The position numbers were made by a program, and so were the translations under genes. Positions 33,440 to 44,935 of a DNA stretch of 64,000 bases are shown here, piece after piece. Source of the DNA: Pseudo-nitzschia pungens (lineage: Eukaryota; Bacillariophyta; Bacillariophyceae; Bacillariales; Bacillariaceae). The stretch is taken from assembly GCA_037355855.1 (NCBI GenBank), contig CM074758.1, forward strand, positions 841,001 through 905,000. Reading direction: 5' to 3'. How positions within the stretch are numbered: position 1 is the stretch's first letter; the number at the start of each line of letters is the position of its first letter. Under the pieces are notes generated by a model. That model was not told the DNA's origin, made no database searches, and was given only the letters and a program-made list of their open reading frames with translations.

Positions 33440-36400
33440 ATGGCGGAGGAGCAAGGTGGTTTTTCCATGTTCCGCGAAGTCCAGGATCTGGCCGAGAAAT
33501 TCAAGGAGGAAGACGAGCAATATATCTCTCCTTATGCCCACCTGGAAAAAGCTTCCGTATTGCAAGAGGCCAGGTACGTAAGCAGAGCGAACGAAGTTTC
33601 TCTGATTTGGGCCGACGCGAGGACGAACGGAGACATTACCGCACAACTCTCGACAAGCGAAGCAAGACCGATGGGTAGAGTCATCCATCGCCTCGTCCGG
33701 GCTTGCAATCGGTCGTCGAACCGGAGACCAAAAAGACAACGGTGACATTTCATGCTGTGGACGTTTCACTTACCAGCTGTGCTTCTTGTTGCTTCTCATT
33801 CTCGTCCATCGTTCTCGTCTGTCCCATTGAACCGCCGACATGCACTAAACCTCGAACCACAACGCACGCAACAACAACCTTACAAAACAAATGGGGACAA
33901 TATCATGGCACACGACAAATCTGGATCCCAAACGATGAATGAATAATTGCTATTGAACAATTGGAATTGCCGACAACCGTTGATAACGCAGAGTCTTTCA
34001 CGATCCCGCGGTGGTTCGCGAAAACCCCCGCAAATGCTGCACCGTCATTGCCCAGCTGTTGCACCTGCAAAACACGGGTCAATACATGACAGCGACGGAA
34101 GGAACGGAGGTCTTTTTCGGCGTTACCAAATTGTTCATGAGCGACGATGCCTCCCTTCGACGAATGGTCTACTTGTTCATCAAGGACGTTGCCGAAACCT
34201 GCGAACACGACGACATTATCATCGTCATTCAGTGTCTCACCAAAGACATGAACAGCGACGCTGATTTGTACCGAGGAAACGCGCTTCGTGTTCTGGCGCG
34301 CATCGTTGATGCTTCCATTCTCGGATCCATTGAGCGATACGTCAAGCAGGCTTTGGTCGATGCTTCTCCGCTCGTCTCGAGTGCCGCCCTCGTTTCTGCC
34401 GCGCACCTGTACAATAGCGCACCCGAGTGCGCCACCATTGTCAAGCGTTGGATCACCGAGACGACCGAAGCTACCCAATCGCCCAACGAGATGGTCCAGT
34501 TCCACGCCATGCAACTGCTCTACCAAATCAAGGCGCACGATCGACTCGGAATCTCCAAGCTGGTCTCCCAGTTCAGCACCCGAAACACTCTCCGATCGCC
34601 TCTGGCCCTCGTCTTGTTGGTCCGATACACCGCCAAGCTCATCAGCGACGAAACCGCCGACGGAAGGGGCAGCAAGCAGGATGGATCTCCCGCCGTCCAG
34701 CAGGGATTCCAGTTCCTCGAGGCGTCCCTCCGACACAAGTCCGAGATGGTGGTCTACGAGGCCGCCCGGGCCATTTGCACGCTTCCCGGAATCGAACCCC
34801 AGGACCTGAGTCCCGCCGTTTCCGTTTTGCAGCTCTTTTTGAGCTCCGCCAAGCCGGCCACCCGTTACGCTGCCATGCGAACCCTTGCCATGGTGGCGAA
34901 CACGAATCCTCGAGTCGTTTCCAAGTGCAACGAAGACCTGGAAGCACTCCTCGGGGACGCCAACCGTTCCATTTCCACCCTGGCCATCACCACCCTCCTC
35001 AAGACGGGATCAGAAAACTCTATCGAACGCTTGTTGAAACAGATCTCGGCCTTTTTGACGGAGATTGCCGACGAATTCAAGATCATTATCGTCAAGAGCA
35101 TCCAGAAATTGTGCCTCACGTATCCCGCCAAGCACCGAGTTTTGGTCGGCTTCATGTCCAACTTTTTGAGAGAAGAGGGAGGATTCGACTTTAAGAAATC
35201 CATTGTCTCGTCCATCATTTCCCTCATTCGACAGGTCCCCGAAACGACCGAATCGTCTCTCTTGCACCTGTGCGAATTCATCGAGGATTGCGAATTCACC
35301 CGTCTCTCCACCGAAATCCTGCACCTTTTGGGAGAATTGGGACCCACCACCAGTGCCCCTGCTAGATACATTCGCTTCATCTACAACCGAGTCATCCTGG
35401 AGAACGCGGCCGTTCGTGCTGCCGCCGTTACCGCCCTTAGCAAGTTTGCCTGCTAGCTGTCCTTCTCTTCGAAGCTCCATCATGACTCTGTTGAAGCGCT
35501 CCCTCCACGATGAGGACGACGAAACGCGAGACCGTGCCGCCATTTCGGTTTCGATCCTGGAAGCTGCCATGGAAGCCAACCCGTACGTACCGCCTCCGGA
35601 AGATGCCGAGGCCGAGGACATTCCGGACGACGTACCGGTCCAGGGCGATACCGCTGCTTACGTCTTGCTGGAGTCTATGCCCATGACTTTTGACAAGCTC
35701 GAGCGCAGCATGACGGCTTACCTCAACACACCCATGTCCATGTCTTCGCCGGATGCCATCACATTTGAAACGTTGCCGATTGTCGAGGACACGCCCGAAG
35801 AAAGTTCCGGGGCCATGGGAGGAGACGTCGACGACTTTGGCGCGAACATGAACGGCTTTGATCAACCCATCAAAAAGAAGGAAATCGTCGATCCTGCTTC
35901 GGTTGTGTACGCTATTCCCGAACTGGCCTCGTTGGGACGGGCCTTTCGATCGTCGGTTCCCGTTATGCTCACGGAGTCGGAAACCGAATACGTTGTACAG
36001 TGCGTCAAACACATATTCCAAAACCACGTGGTCCTGCAATTCAGCGTCCAAAACACCATCGAGGATCAACGACTCGACAACGTTACCGTTCTCATTGACG
36101 ACAGCGAATCGGAGGTCTTCTCGGCCTCGGGAGAGATTGCCACGGACGGAATCTCATATGGGGAAACCAAACACTGCTTCACCCTTCTGGAACAAAACGG
36201 TGCGGCACTGAATTCCAGCAACTTTACCTGTGAGCTCCGATTCACAGTGGTAGAGGTGGATCCTGCCACCGGCGAAGAAGAGGGCGGAACCTTCGAGGAA
36301 GAATACCCACTGGAAGATTTGGAAATCTCCACCTCGGACTTCATGGCCAAGGTCACGGTCCCCGATTTCCGCAAGGCTTGGGAAACAATGGGCAACGGCA

Positions 36401-36840
36401 ACGAGGTCCTGGAAAAATTCGCCCTTCAGTTCAAGAAGATGGACGACGCTGTCGGCGCCATTGTCTCCTTTTTGGGAATGCAACCGTGCGACGGAACCGG
36501 AAAGCTCAAACCAGACAACCTCAACGGCGCCAAACCGCACATGCTGCACATGTCGGGAGCATTTGTCACCGGATCGCAGGTCCTGGCAAGAGCCCAGGTT
36601 GCCATGCAACCCTCCGGTGGGGTGGTCCTCAAGATTGCCGTCCGAAGTGATGACGAGGCCGTCTCGCGGATGGTTGCCGATTGCATTCGCTTAATGGACT
36701 TTGTAGGAAATCAACTCGTCGACAAAGAATCAAAGGAACGCATCAATCAATGGGTCACATCACACGACAGCACTCAAACGAGGAACGTCACTGCTCTCTA
36801 CCGTTATTATACTAGAAAACGATCGATAGTTATAATATGA
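33440..36840 (+). CDS. COPG: Coatomer gamma subunit (gamma-COP), with a +1 frame change
   Basis: Gamma-COP is part of the COPI coat on Golgi-to-ER vesicles. Exon 1 is 33440-33573 (MAEEQGGFSMFREVQDLAEK...). The intron is 33574-33991. Exon 2 is 33992-36840. About 993 aa result if one base is skipped. The adaptin-like solenoid is clear (EVFFGVTKLFMSDDASLRRM, IKAHDRLGISKLV, RYIRFIYNRVILENAAVRA). The C-terminal half has the appendage domain (SVPVMLTESETEYVVQCVKH, VLEKFALQFKKMDDAV). The solenoid frame ends ALSKFAC then TAG at 35454-35456. The next frame resumes at once with SCPSLRSSIMTLLKRS. Homology is continuous across the junction with no room for an intron, so a single extra base is needed there. 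Whether this is a real frameshift, a mutation or an assembly error is open. Confidence 0.93.
33574..33991 (+). other. Intron 1 of gamma-COP
   Basis: It is 418 bp, starting GTACGTAAG and ending AACGCAG. Splicing joins AG to A to form an Arg codon and gives the conserved junction LQEA-R-VFHDP, as expected for gamma-COP (VLQEARVF). Confidence 0.9.
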
Positions 36841-37463
36841 AACTACTAAAAGCATGAAGCCAAACTATCACTAGATACATTATGTTCTCGTTCTTTTACG
36901 ATCACCGCTCCATGCAATTCCTGATGGATGCACTGCTTGAGCGGTCATGCATCGATTTTCACAGGAAAGCTCTTCCTTCGGGGCATGGACGCACCATGCA
37001 GCTACAGTTACTACTAGTCTCTCGCCTTCCATACTTTTAGAAAAAACTGCATGACAGCTGACTTCATCGTTAACCATAAAATCACACACGAGTAGAACAG
37101 AAAAACTTAAACACACTAATTATTGTGTAACTTCCCATTTTGGTTTCAAAGATACACGAGACCATTGCCTCAATTCGTAGCGCAGAACAGTTGACCAGTA
37201 CCAGTACCATAACATAGACTGACAATGATGCATCACAATGTATAGCTCGAGGTTGGCGGACTCTCTCTTGACACGGAACAAAGCGAGAGCATGGTGCCCA
37301 ACCAGTCGTAGCTCGTAGTGCAGATAGTATTCACACCACGAAGCCAAAAATTGTTTTGAACGATCCGACACGAACGAATCACCCGCCGATTCCGAGCCGA
37401 CCCGCTTCAAGTACCCAGTTAAAATTGTATTGGATCGTGCTCCCCGACGTCCTTTCGTTTCCT
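36841..37463. other. Intergenic between convergent genes
   Basis: It lies between the ends of gamma-COP (plus) and the TRIC-like gene (minus) and so holds both 3' untranslated regions. No gene seen. Confidence 0.5.
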
Positions 37464-38663
37464 CTAGTCGGTCTTTTCTGCCTTCACGGCAACCTTTGGT
37501 GGTGCCGCCGCTGCCTTGGGAAGGAGATTCGGCAGAATTCCGTTCTTAAAAAAGGCGTACGTGATGAACCAAGTGGCCACGACCACCTTGCACTTTTTGT
37601 GGCAGTCCACAATTTCGTCGGCATAAAAGTGCGTTGTAAAATGGAAAAAGATGGCGGCGACAAAGGCCGAAAACATGGGAGGTGCCAAACCGTCCTGAAT
37701 GGGAGTCAACCCCTTGTCCAACGGCAAGAAGGCACCCCCGCATCCACCGATGGTGCCGCAAATGATGGGTCCAAAGACGGGGAAGGAAAACTGAGACGGG
37801 GCAATGGTGGTCGCTGCGAGTCCGGTCAAGAGGGTCACGACGTAACAGCGCATCGATTCGTAAAAGACAATGCACATCGCCTTGAAAATATTGGAAAGTT
37901 CCAAAACTTCTCTCAACGTGGGAATGTAGGTGTGGAGCAAGTACGAAATAAAGATCGCAATCGGGTAGGCGTCAATAGCGAGCGTGACGGGAACGGCGTT
38001 CAAGAAAATGGGGACCAAAATACCGCCACCCGTACAAGCCATGGCCAAGTTGACCAACTTGTAGGAGGGTGGGGTGTCGCCCTTAAACTTTTTGAACACC
38101 TTGCAGCCATGCAAAAAGGTGTATCCGACCATGCACATGTATTTCTACATCGAATCAAATCAGACCAAATCGAATCGAATCGAATCCAACCGCATCGCAT
38201 GTTCCAACGAAGACGCGCATGCCGATGAAAGGAAACATCGATTGAAATCGCGATCAACAAGTGGATAGCAAACAACACGAGGCAAAAGACAGGTCAGATT
38301 CACGAACCGTTGTGTTGTACGAGTTGGCTTTCGAGCAAATGATAATCGAGCTGGCCGAGTGGATACATCCGCTCACCAGAGAGTTTTTCTCGGTCCAATT
38401 CCGCTATCCTAATTCCGCCGGAAGCAAATTAGGATCGGCTTCAAATTCTTGGCGCCAATCTTGATCCGAATAGAAGTGAAATACATTCATCTCCATCGAA
38501 CCGACGGTGACTGGAAGGAAAACTCACGATTTCGTTGGTGTTCATGAGCACAAAGTTGGCATACTCATTGTTCAAAATCCAGGCAGGTGGGATCCTCTGG
38601 GACCTCGTCCATGTTGGGCGCTGGTGGCTCCATCACTTTTCCTTTTCCCTTTCCGAATGGCAT
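37464..38663 (-). CDS. TRIC-type intracellular cation channel, at least two exons
   Basis: TRIC channels are ER/SR potassium-permeable trimers that balance charge during calcium release. The main exon is 38144-37464 (226 aa). It has about six hydrophobic segments, a GGGILVPIFL turn, KVFKKFKGD, the conserved-looking LAIDAYPIAIFISYLLH, GTIGGCGGAFLPLDKGL and a basic tail KAEKTD. The assignment rests on overall pattern, not a unique motif. An intron 38145-38527 (GTGAGT...GTAG) joins it in phase to an upstream exon ending NFVLMNTNEI. The likely start is ATG 38663 (MPFGKGKGK). Between that start and the NFVLM segment the frame changes by +1. Either a 40-bp intron (GTGATG...CCCAG) or one extra base is needed. 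Confidence 0.72.
38145..38527 (-). other. Intron of the TRIC-type gene
   Basis: It is 383 bp, starting GTGAGT and ending GATGTAG on the minus strand. Splicing is in phase 0 and gives NTNEI-KYMCMVGY. Confidence 0.7.
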
Positions 38664-39465
38664 GGTTCCGCTTCCTTTTTTCTTGAGTGTCACAGCAGTC
38701 TATGAAGATTGGATTTTCTACAGATCGATGGATCGGTCGGCTGCTCGGTCGGATGGAATTTCCAAAATCTGATTGTCCGTTGAGCTCCGATGCCTTCTGA
38801 GAATGAACAAATGAAAAAATTCCTCCTGTTTCTGATTTCTGATCTGGACGGATGACGGGATCTTCAGTCCGCAAGTTGGTTGATTGCGTCTATGAGGGTG
38901 ACGTTGATGTCAGGTCGCCAAAACTTTTGTCGAATAGAAGTAGAGAATAGGAACGGGGATCACTTTCGAACATTCCCCCAAAATCATCAACTTGCCTACC
39001 GGTAGTGATAAGCGCGTGCAGTAAGCGTGGAGAATGGCACCAGAAAAAGATTTTTTGAGTTCTGGGAAAAACAGCGAAAGGTATGTACCGGAATGACGTA
39101 AGTCCAAATTACTGTAGATACTTCGTAGTAGATAGGAGATAAACCTTACCGGTAGCAGGGGTATACTCGAGCGAAGTCCGATAGGAGCGGTAACCTTAAC
39201 TTGCCCGTGCCACAAGTAACTTACTCGTAACCTTACGAATAAACCTTACTTCACCTTATTCGTACGAATAATATTGCGTAGTAAACCTTACGGTACCGGT
39301 ATTCATTTTTTGAGAGACAAGTAAGCCTTATTCCAATCAAAGATCTGACCAATAACACGAGACACTTGTATGCAGCGCGCACCTATGTCAATGTCATTGC
39401 TCATCAAAATCCGACCCAGTATTTTCTTTTCCCCATGATATTCCATAATCAAACCTTAGATAGTA
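38664..39465. other. Intergenic, no gene seen
   Basis: No supported gene. From about 39110 to 39305 there are many TACCGGTA and GTAACCTTAC words. Confidence 0.5.
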
Positions 39466-40320
39466 TGAAGATATCCAAGATGCTGTGGACTGTGCTAAGG
39501 CTCCTGTGTAGGGAAGTGTACTGGGGCTACAGTGAGTAGCACCTGGTAGCTCCCCACTAGGAGCTTAGCTGAGTGCTAGTAGAGCTAGAGCTATATGCTA
39601 GATGTTTAGCATAAGCTCTTAGCAACAGGCTTAGCAACAGGCTTAGCATACAGGCTTAGCAACAGGCTTGTTACAAGGTGCTATGGGGTGCTAACTCCAG
39701 GATACCGGGGTCCTCGCGTACGATTTGTACCAGTTGTACATACCCCGGGTATAGGCATCCGCACTAATACAGTGTAGCTGAGTGCTACAAGGTTAGGGTT
39801 GCTAATGCTACGGGATACTGGATATGCTAACCTACCATGCTACTATGCTAAGATACTATGCTACCGCCGGGGTCTGGTCATTGTGTACAATATGTACTAT
39901 GACCGGACGCCTGACCCAGACAGTTCAAGTTAGCACACGAGCAAGCCAGCGAGCTAGCATACTGTACGATTGGATCTAATTAAAAGCGCTAACGCTACTC
40001 CGTGCGCTACGCTACTCTGTAGAATACAGTACTGAGCCGACAGCGCTGTACAGAGCTGCATAATACGAGATAGCGAACCGCTGTCACGATACGATACAGA
40101 GGCTGAGCTGCGCTCAGCTCCCCCCACTATTTCACTGTTTCTTTTTCCACTCCTTACCCTTTTCGATGATTCCGATGCACCTCTAGGAGAGTATCTTGTA
40201 GTAACTAAGTATATGCAATAGCGTTCGAATAGTATCCTCTGTAGTCTCACTATTTGCCAGGACTCCGTCCTATCCTATTGTTATTGCTATCCCTATTTGC
40301 TGACGAGCAATATCAACGCA
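39466..40320 (+). repeat. Solo LTR of a Copia family related to the intact element
   Basis: It starts TGAAGATATCCAAG and ends AATATCAACGCA, matching both ends of the intact element's LTR in element orientation. In between are the same landmarks in order: CTGTGCTAAGGCTCCTGTGTAG, repeated GCAACAGGCTTA units, GTACGATTTGTACC, CTACCGCCGGGGTC, GAGCTGCGCTCAGCTCC, and ATGCAATAGCGTTCGAATAG. It is about 855 bp versus 913 bp and clearly diverged. No internal gag or pol adjoins it, so it is a solo LTR left by recombination. It runs on the plus strand. No clean target-site duplication is visible. Confidence 0.88.
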
Positions 40321-41033
40321 ATAGGGTACCGGTATGCTGTTGACATCAGCTCCAAAAAAGACAGAGTGTAGGGGCAAGCAGAAACAATTCCAACAAAATG
40401 CTACAGAGATTCAGTTTCAACGACTGCAGCTGTAAGTGGTTCCGCAATACAACACATCATAATGATGCATGCTTATACTATCATGTATTACAAATTAATG
40501 ACAGAAAAGTTTGGGTTGATCGATTTTGTTCAGAACTTGGGTTTCATGATAATTCATCGTTGCATGCTTTCCTGGCTGAGTGGGAAAAAGTGACATTGAG
40601 AGTGCTTGATTGTTTTGGAAGATTGATTGAACAGTTTCTCTCTATCCAAGAAGATCGTTTTTTGAGTCATAAAAGCGATGCAGCGCGTTCGCCAAAGTAA
40701 CATGTACGTAGTCCACGACCTCCCAAGTTGCGTCATCCATGCCAAAAAAGAAAGCAGTTCCGGTGATTCAGAACGATTTACCCAAATAGTTCCGACCAAT
40801 ACCTGTGTGACAACACCCAACCACAACAGTTTCGCATTCTCATAACGGTATTCGCCATGCCATACAATTTCTCGTGACCCTGAACTGCATTGTTTTGGCA
40901 ACAAACACGTTCTATTTACTTTATCTGGAACAAAAAGGTCTATTTGTGTCTTGCAGGACACTACGTTGGTATTGATTGCTACCTACATACAACAAAATCT
41001 CAATCCATTGATGCAATCAGGTTTTCCCGTGAC
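40321..41033. other. Intergenic, one doubtful small ORF
   Basis: A 100-codon ATG frame at 40398-40700 (plus strand, AAAATG context, Cys/His-rich start) overlaps a 135-codon minus-strand frame. Neither is recognisable, and both are weak. Confidence 0.35.
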
Positions 41034-41913
41034 TCAACAACACACAGCCTGTTCGTTCGCTTTCCGTTCCAAAAGTTCACAGGCGCAAGCGACTCCGAGC
41101 AACAGAACAACATCTTGCTCAGCCGCGACAGTCATCAGCCACTTGTTGCTGCGAAAGGACTGTTTTTTAATTGTGGCAACTTCGATGCCTGGGGGTTCCG
41201 TTGGTTTCTTCCCAACATTCTTCTTGAGGTCGTCGTCTTCGTCATCCGGCGTACTGAGATGCATCATGTTTGGCCAATATCCACGGCAATTTACGAGGGG
41301 ATACTGCGTGTCGTAGGGGTCCAGAATTTCTAGATAGTGTCCAATACAGAGAACGTATTTGCTCTTGCGAAATCGAAATTTCCGCTCTTTCTTGTAGTAT
41401 TTGCGACGGACCCTGGCGAGTTTTTGCTCCGGTGGGTGTACATGGTCCGCATTTTCGGCAGCCAGCGCCAGCGGACTGTACCGATACAAATCCATTGACA
41501 ACCCTCCTCTGCTAGTCAAATGGTCCTTCCTTGATCATGAGGAAGGGTTCTCCCTTGAGGTTCGTGAGGATCAAGAATTTGTCGACGTGGGCGATCTTGA
41601 ACCAACTTTTGGATTCTTCTCCCATCGCGACAATGGCATCGCTATCGTCACTGTTGCCTTCTCCAATATCAATTGCGAATTCAAGTGGATGGTCAAAGGA
41701 CATGCTGAAAATTTGCTGCTGTTGCTGACGATGGCCTGGGTTCGGATTGCTCGTTCGAACGATCTTGTGGAAGTTCTGAACGAATTGAAAATCCGGCTCT
41801 TCCTTGGCTGCCCCGCTGCATTTGCCATCGTAGGTCGGACCGACATCCACCACCAGACTAAATGCCTCTGATGAACTTTTTTCTGCGGAGGTTTTGGACT
41901 TGGTTTGCGACAT
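41034..41913 (-). CDS. LURP-one/tubby-like domain protein, with a +1 frame change
   Basis: Two minus-strand frames abut and together look like one LOR/tubby-type beta-barrel domain, a fold shared with phospholipid scramblases. The first frame (ATG 41913, CGAAAATGTC context) gives 133 aa with DHPLEFAIDIGEGNSDDSD, WFKIAHVDKFLILTN and GEPFLMIKEGPFD, then TAG at 41512-41514. The +1 frame continues SRGGLSMDLYRYSP, RKYYKKERKFRFRKSKY, and ends with the hydrophobic helix TVAAEQDVVLLLGVACACE, which resembles the buried C-terminal helix of LOR/tubby domains. No donor-acceptor pair removes only non-conserved sequence, so one extra base (perhaps in the TTT just upstream) or a programmed +1 step is required. 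The family call is by pattern only. Confidence 0.6.
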
Positions 41914-42980
41914 TTTCACGAATATGCTCTGTTTTTCAATTCTTCTCGTGAGCGTTGACTTCGACGCAGTGACGTGCAACTACGAGGTGTCCACAACTCC
42001 GTTTTGTTCTGTTGCTTTCTGAAGGAGTCGACTTATCTGCCTACTAGACTGCTTACTTGGTCAATTGTCGTTAGGACAGTTCAGCGACCTTCGCTTCCAT
42101 CTTACAGGTCTGGTTTCACTTCAGAATCTTTCTTCGAATGCGGCAATCATGTACTTCGTACATCAATAATATCACACGTGATCCGACTGTTCACGTCCCT
42201 GTTTGAACAGAAACATTGTCTTCTTGTTTCAATGTGATACGATATCTCATCTCGCGCTGGGCCCGCCATCATTATTGCCTCACACCCGTGCGGATCCATC
42301 CCGACAAATCCCTTTAAATACCTTGAAACCGTTTTTAATGGTCGCGACACTACCAAAGTATGAACGCAACAGCAGTTTCAGAAGATTTTTTCGTCCTCGT
42401 GTTTTTTTGGTGTTTTTTTGTGTCGTGCGTCGTAATCTACTCCACATGGATCACGCATACCGTAACGTACCGTACCTTGTACCTTCCGGGGTGAAATTAC
42501 GTTTTTATTGGAGAGAAGGAGAATTGAGTCGTGTTTGTGGTTGTTTTGATTCGTTCTAACTTACCACGACTAAAAAACTCCTCACTGTACCGTTGTTCGT
42601 TCAAAAGATACCGCTGCGTGCGTAAGTTACCTCCTAAGATCTTACTCGGTAGGAGTAAGGTTTACGTGACTAAATCTTGCTCGTATCAGAATGGGTCATC
42701 AACAAGTAATTAACTTACTCTGACTAAGACTAAAGTCAACTTCGTAAGACGAAAAAAAGGTAGTGAGGAACGAGTAAGTTAACCTTAGGTAAGGTCTTAC
42801 CCTAAGCAATTCCACCTTCTTTACAAGTAGACATTTCGATCACTCTCATTATTCGAATTCCGGGCCTCCACAATCACAGAACGAAAGACTACTATACACA
42901 CAAATTGAAAACGAGCTGCCGGTTTCACCATCACATTGATAAATTTACTGCTGTTGTGATTATTATTTACAGAAAAGACA
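41914..42980. other. Intergenic, no gene seen
   Basis: It lies between two divergent genes. From 42460 to 42800 it is dense in GTAAGGTTTAC, GTAAGTTAACC and TACCGTAACG words. No coding sequence is supported. Confidence 0.5.
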
Positions 42981-43436
42981 ATGACGAACCAAGTAGCAAC
43001 ACGCGACAACAGGTCGTGCGGTCAAGCACTAGCAACGACGACGCCTCCCGGGTGGAATGCCGGTCGCAGATCTACGGCGCGTTGGGCGTTGTGGTTTGTC
43101 GTCCCCACTCTGATAACCGGAGAGCTGGTTTGGGCAATGATCCTCAGTGCCGTTTCCATTCTCATCCTGAAAGAAGGGACTTTGTTTTCGGGCAGAAACA
43201 TCAAATGGATGCTCCTCAGCGCGATTTCCTTCCTGGCGAGCCTGGGTTCGTGGACGTTGTCGTCGGGGATCGACAAGGTCGACGAAGAGAAAGCGTACGG
43301 TCTGAGCATCTCTCTCTGGTTGATGAAGAACTTTCTTGCGACGGGATGGGCAGCGATTCTTGCTTTGTTCCTGGTCTCGGCGCAAATGAGCAAGGTGGGA
43401 TCATTGCCAGCAGAGATGATAACCAAAAAGAAATAG
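42981..43436 (+). CDS. Small multi-pass membrane protein, unknown function
   Basis: A single exon encodes 151 aa, starting at ATG 42981 (acaATGacg). The first 30 residues are polar. Four hydrophobic segments follow: WALWFVVPTLITGELVWAMI, VSILIL, KWMLLSAISFLASLGSWTL and GWAAILALFLVSAQM. The tail ITKKK is a dilysine-like ER-retrieval signal (lysines near the C-terminus), which would suit an ER or Golgi membrane protein. Another frame is open over the same DNA (42905-43447), but its translation is hydrophilic and irregular. I do not recognise the family. Confidence 0.6.
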   Translation: MTNQVATRDNRSCGQALATTTPPGWNAGRRSTARWALWFVVPTLITGELVWAMILSAVSILILKEGTLFSGRNIKWMLLSAISFLASLGSWTLSSGIDKVDEEKAYGLSISLWLMKNFLATGWAAILALFLVSAQMSKVGSLPAEMITKKK

Positions 43437-44120
43437 AAAACGTCTAATAACTGATTTTCGACCATTTTGACCCGTTTCGACCACCCCCCTCTTATTTTTT
43501 AGATGTTTATTTTTTGTTTTAGCTCCATTATTTTTATCATTTGGAGCGAAAGTGCCTTTCTTAAGCTCGAATTACGCTGGTATGCTACCATACCATGGTA
43601 ATTACCTTATTATTCTACCGATAGAGGTGCTGATTGAATGAGCCAATCAAAAAAATCGATTTTTCAGTACAAACTGTACAGGAATATCAGTAGAAAAAAA
43701 TTCGGTACATCATTGTGACAATATTTGGTAAGATTTATCTTTTACGTCATTATGACACCCACCGGTTTTGCAAATCACTGTAGTATTAAATCACTGTATT
43801 TTGCTCCTCGCTCACAAATCACTGTATTTTCACTGTGTTTCCTCGCATAATCACTCTTTTTGTGCTCCACTCACTTTTTTCTTCAGGAATAACACAAATC
43901 ACTGCTGTTTCGATTCGGAATCCGACTTATTTTGAGCCGAGTTGCTTTATCGCACTCCGTCCTGAGAACGTGGAGAACCCCCTCTGGCAGGCTCCTGGCT
44001 CATTGTACTTTAGTCCTTAAACATCCTTGTACTGGAAAAAGAAGGAATACCTATTGGTAGGACTTCAACAGGCTCAAGTTCTTTGTTTTCGTGACATAGG
44101 ATGAAGAAGACAACGGCAGT
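43437..44120. other. Intergenic, no gene seen
   Basis: AT-rich sequence with a short repeated phrase (AAATCACTGTATTTT, about 43770-43850). No gene seen. Confidence 0.5.
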
Positions 44121-44124
44121 GGCG

Positions 44125-44935
44125 TACGATCCCTCGATCCAAGCCGGTGGTTTGTTCCTTTAAACCCATACGATCCAAGCGTACGATCCTACGATCCAAG
44201 CCGGTGGTTTGCTCCTTTAAACCCATACGATCCGACGATCCATCGATCCAAGCCGGTGGTTTGTTCCTTCCAACCCCTACGATCCAAGCGTATGATCCTA
44301 CGATCCAAGCCTGTGGTTTGCTCCTTTCAACCCCTACGATCCTTCGATCCAAGCCCGTGGTTTGTTCCTTTCAACCCCTGCTATCCAAGCGTACGATCCC
44401 TCGATCCAAGCCGGTGGTTTGTTCCTTTAAACCCATACGATCCGACGATCCATCGATCCAAGCCGGTGGTTTGCTCCTTTAAACCCATACGATCCAAGCG
44501 TACGATCCTACGATCCAAGCCGGTGGTTTGTTCCTTTCAACCCATACGATCCAAGCGTACGATCCGAAGATCCATCGATCCAAGCCGGTGGTTTGCTCCT
44601 TTAAACCCATACGATCCGAAGATCCATCGATCCAAGCGTACGATCCTACGATCCAAGCCTGTGGTTTGTTCCTATCAACCCCTGCGATCCAAGCGTACGA
44701 TCCAACCCGGTGGTTTGTTCCTATCAACCCCTGCGATCCAAGCGTACGATCCCTCGATCCAAGCCGGTGGTTTGCTCCTTTCAACCCATACGATCCAAGC
44801 GTACGATCCGAAGATCCATCGATCCAAGCCGGTGGTTTGTTCCTTTCAACCCCTGCGATCCAAGCGTACGATCCAACCGGTGGTTTGTTCCTTCCAACCC
44901 ATATGTGGTTTGTTTCCCCCAACGATCGATTCCAA
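44125..44935 (+). repeat. GATCC-rich minisatellite, ~60-bp units
   Basis: Units read GATCCAAGCCGGTGGTTTG, TTCCTTTAAACCCATACGATC and CAAGCGTACGATCCTACGATC, with variable numbers of the ACGATCC word per unit. About 13 copies are present. Frames of up to 230 codons stay open (SKPVVCSFQPLRSKRTI) because of unit composition. I do not call them genes. A short related duplication follows at 45075-45160 (GGATGCGTTGTTGATCTCCC twice). Confidence 0.9.

Noticed and set aside
42905..43447. 180-codon frame overlapping the small membrane protein
   Set aside because: Hydrophilic irregular translation. The other frame has regular TM segments and a good start context.
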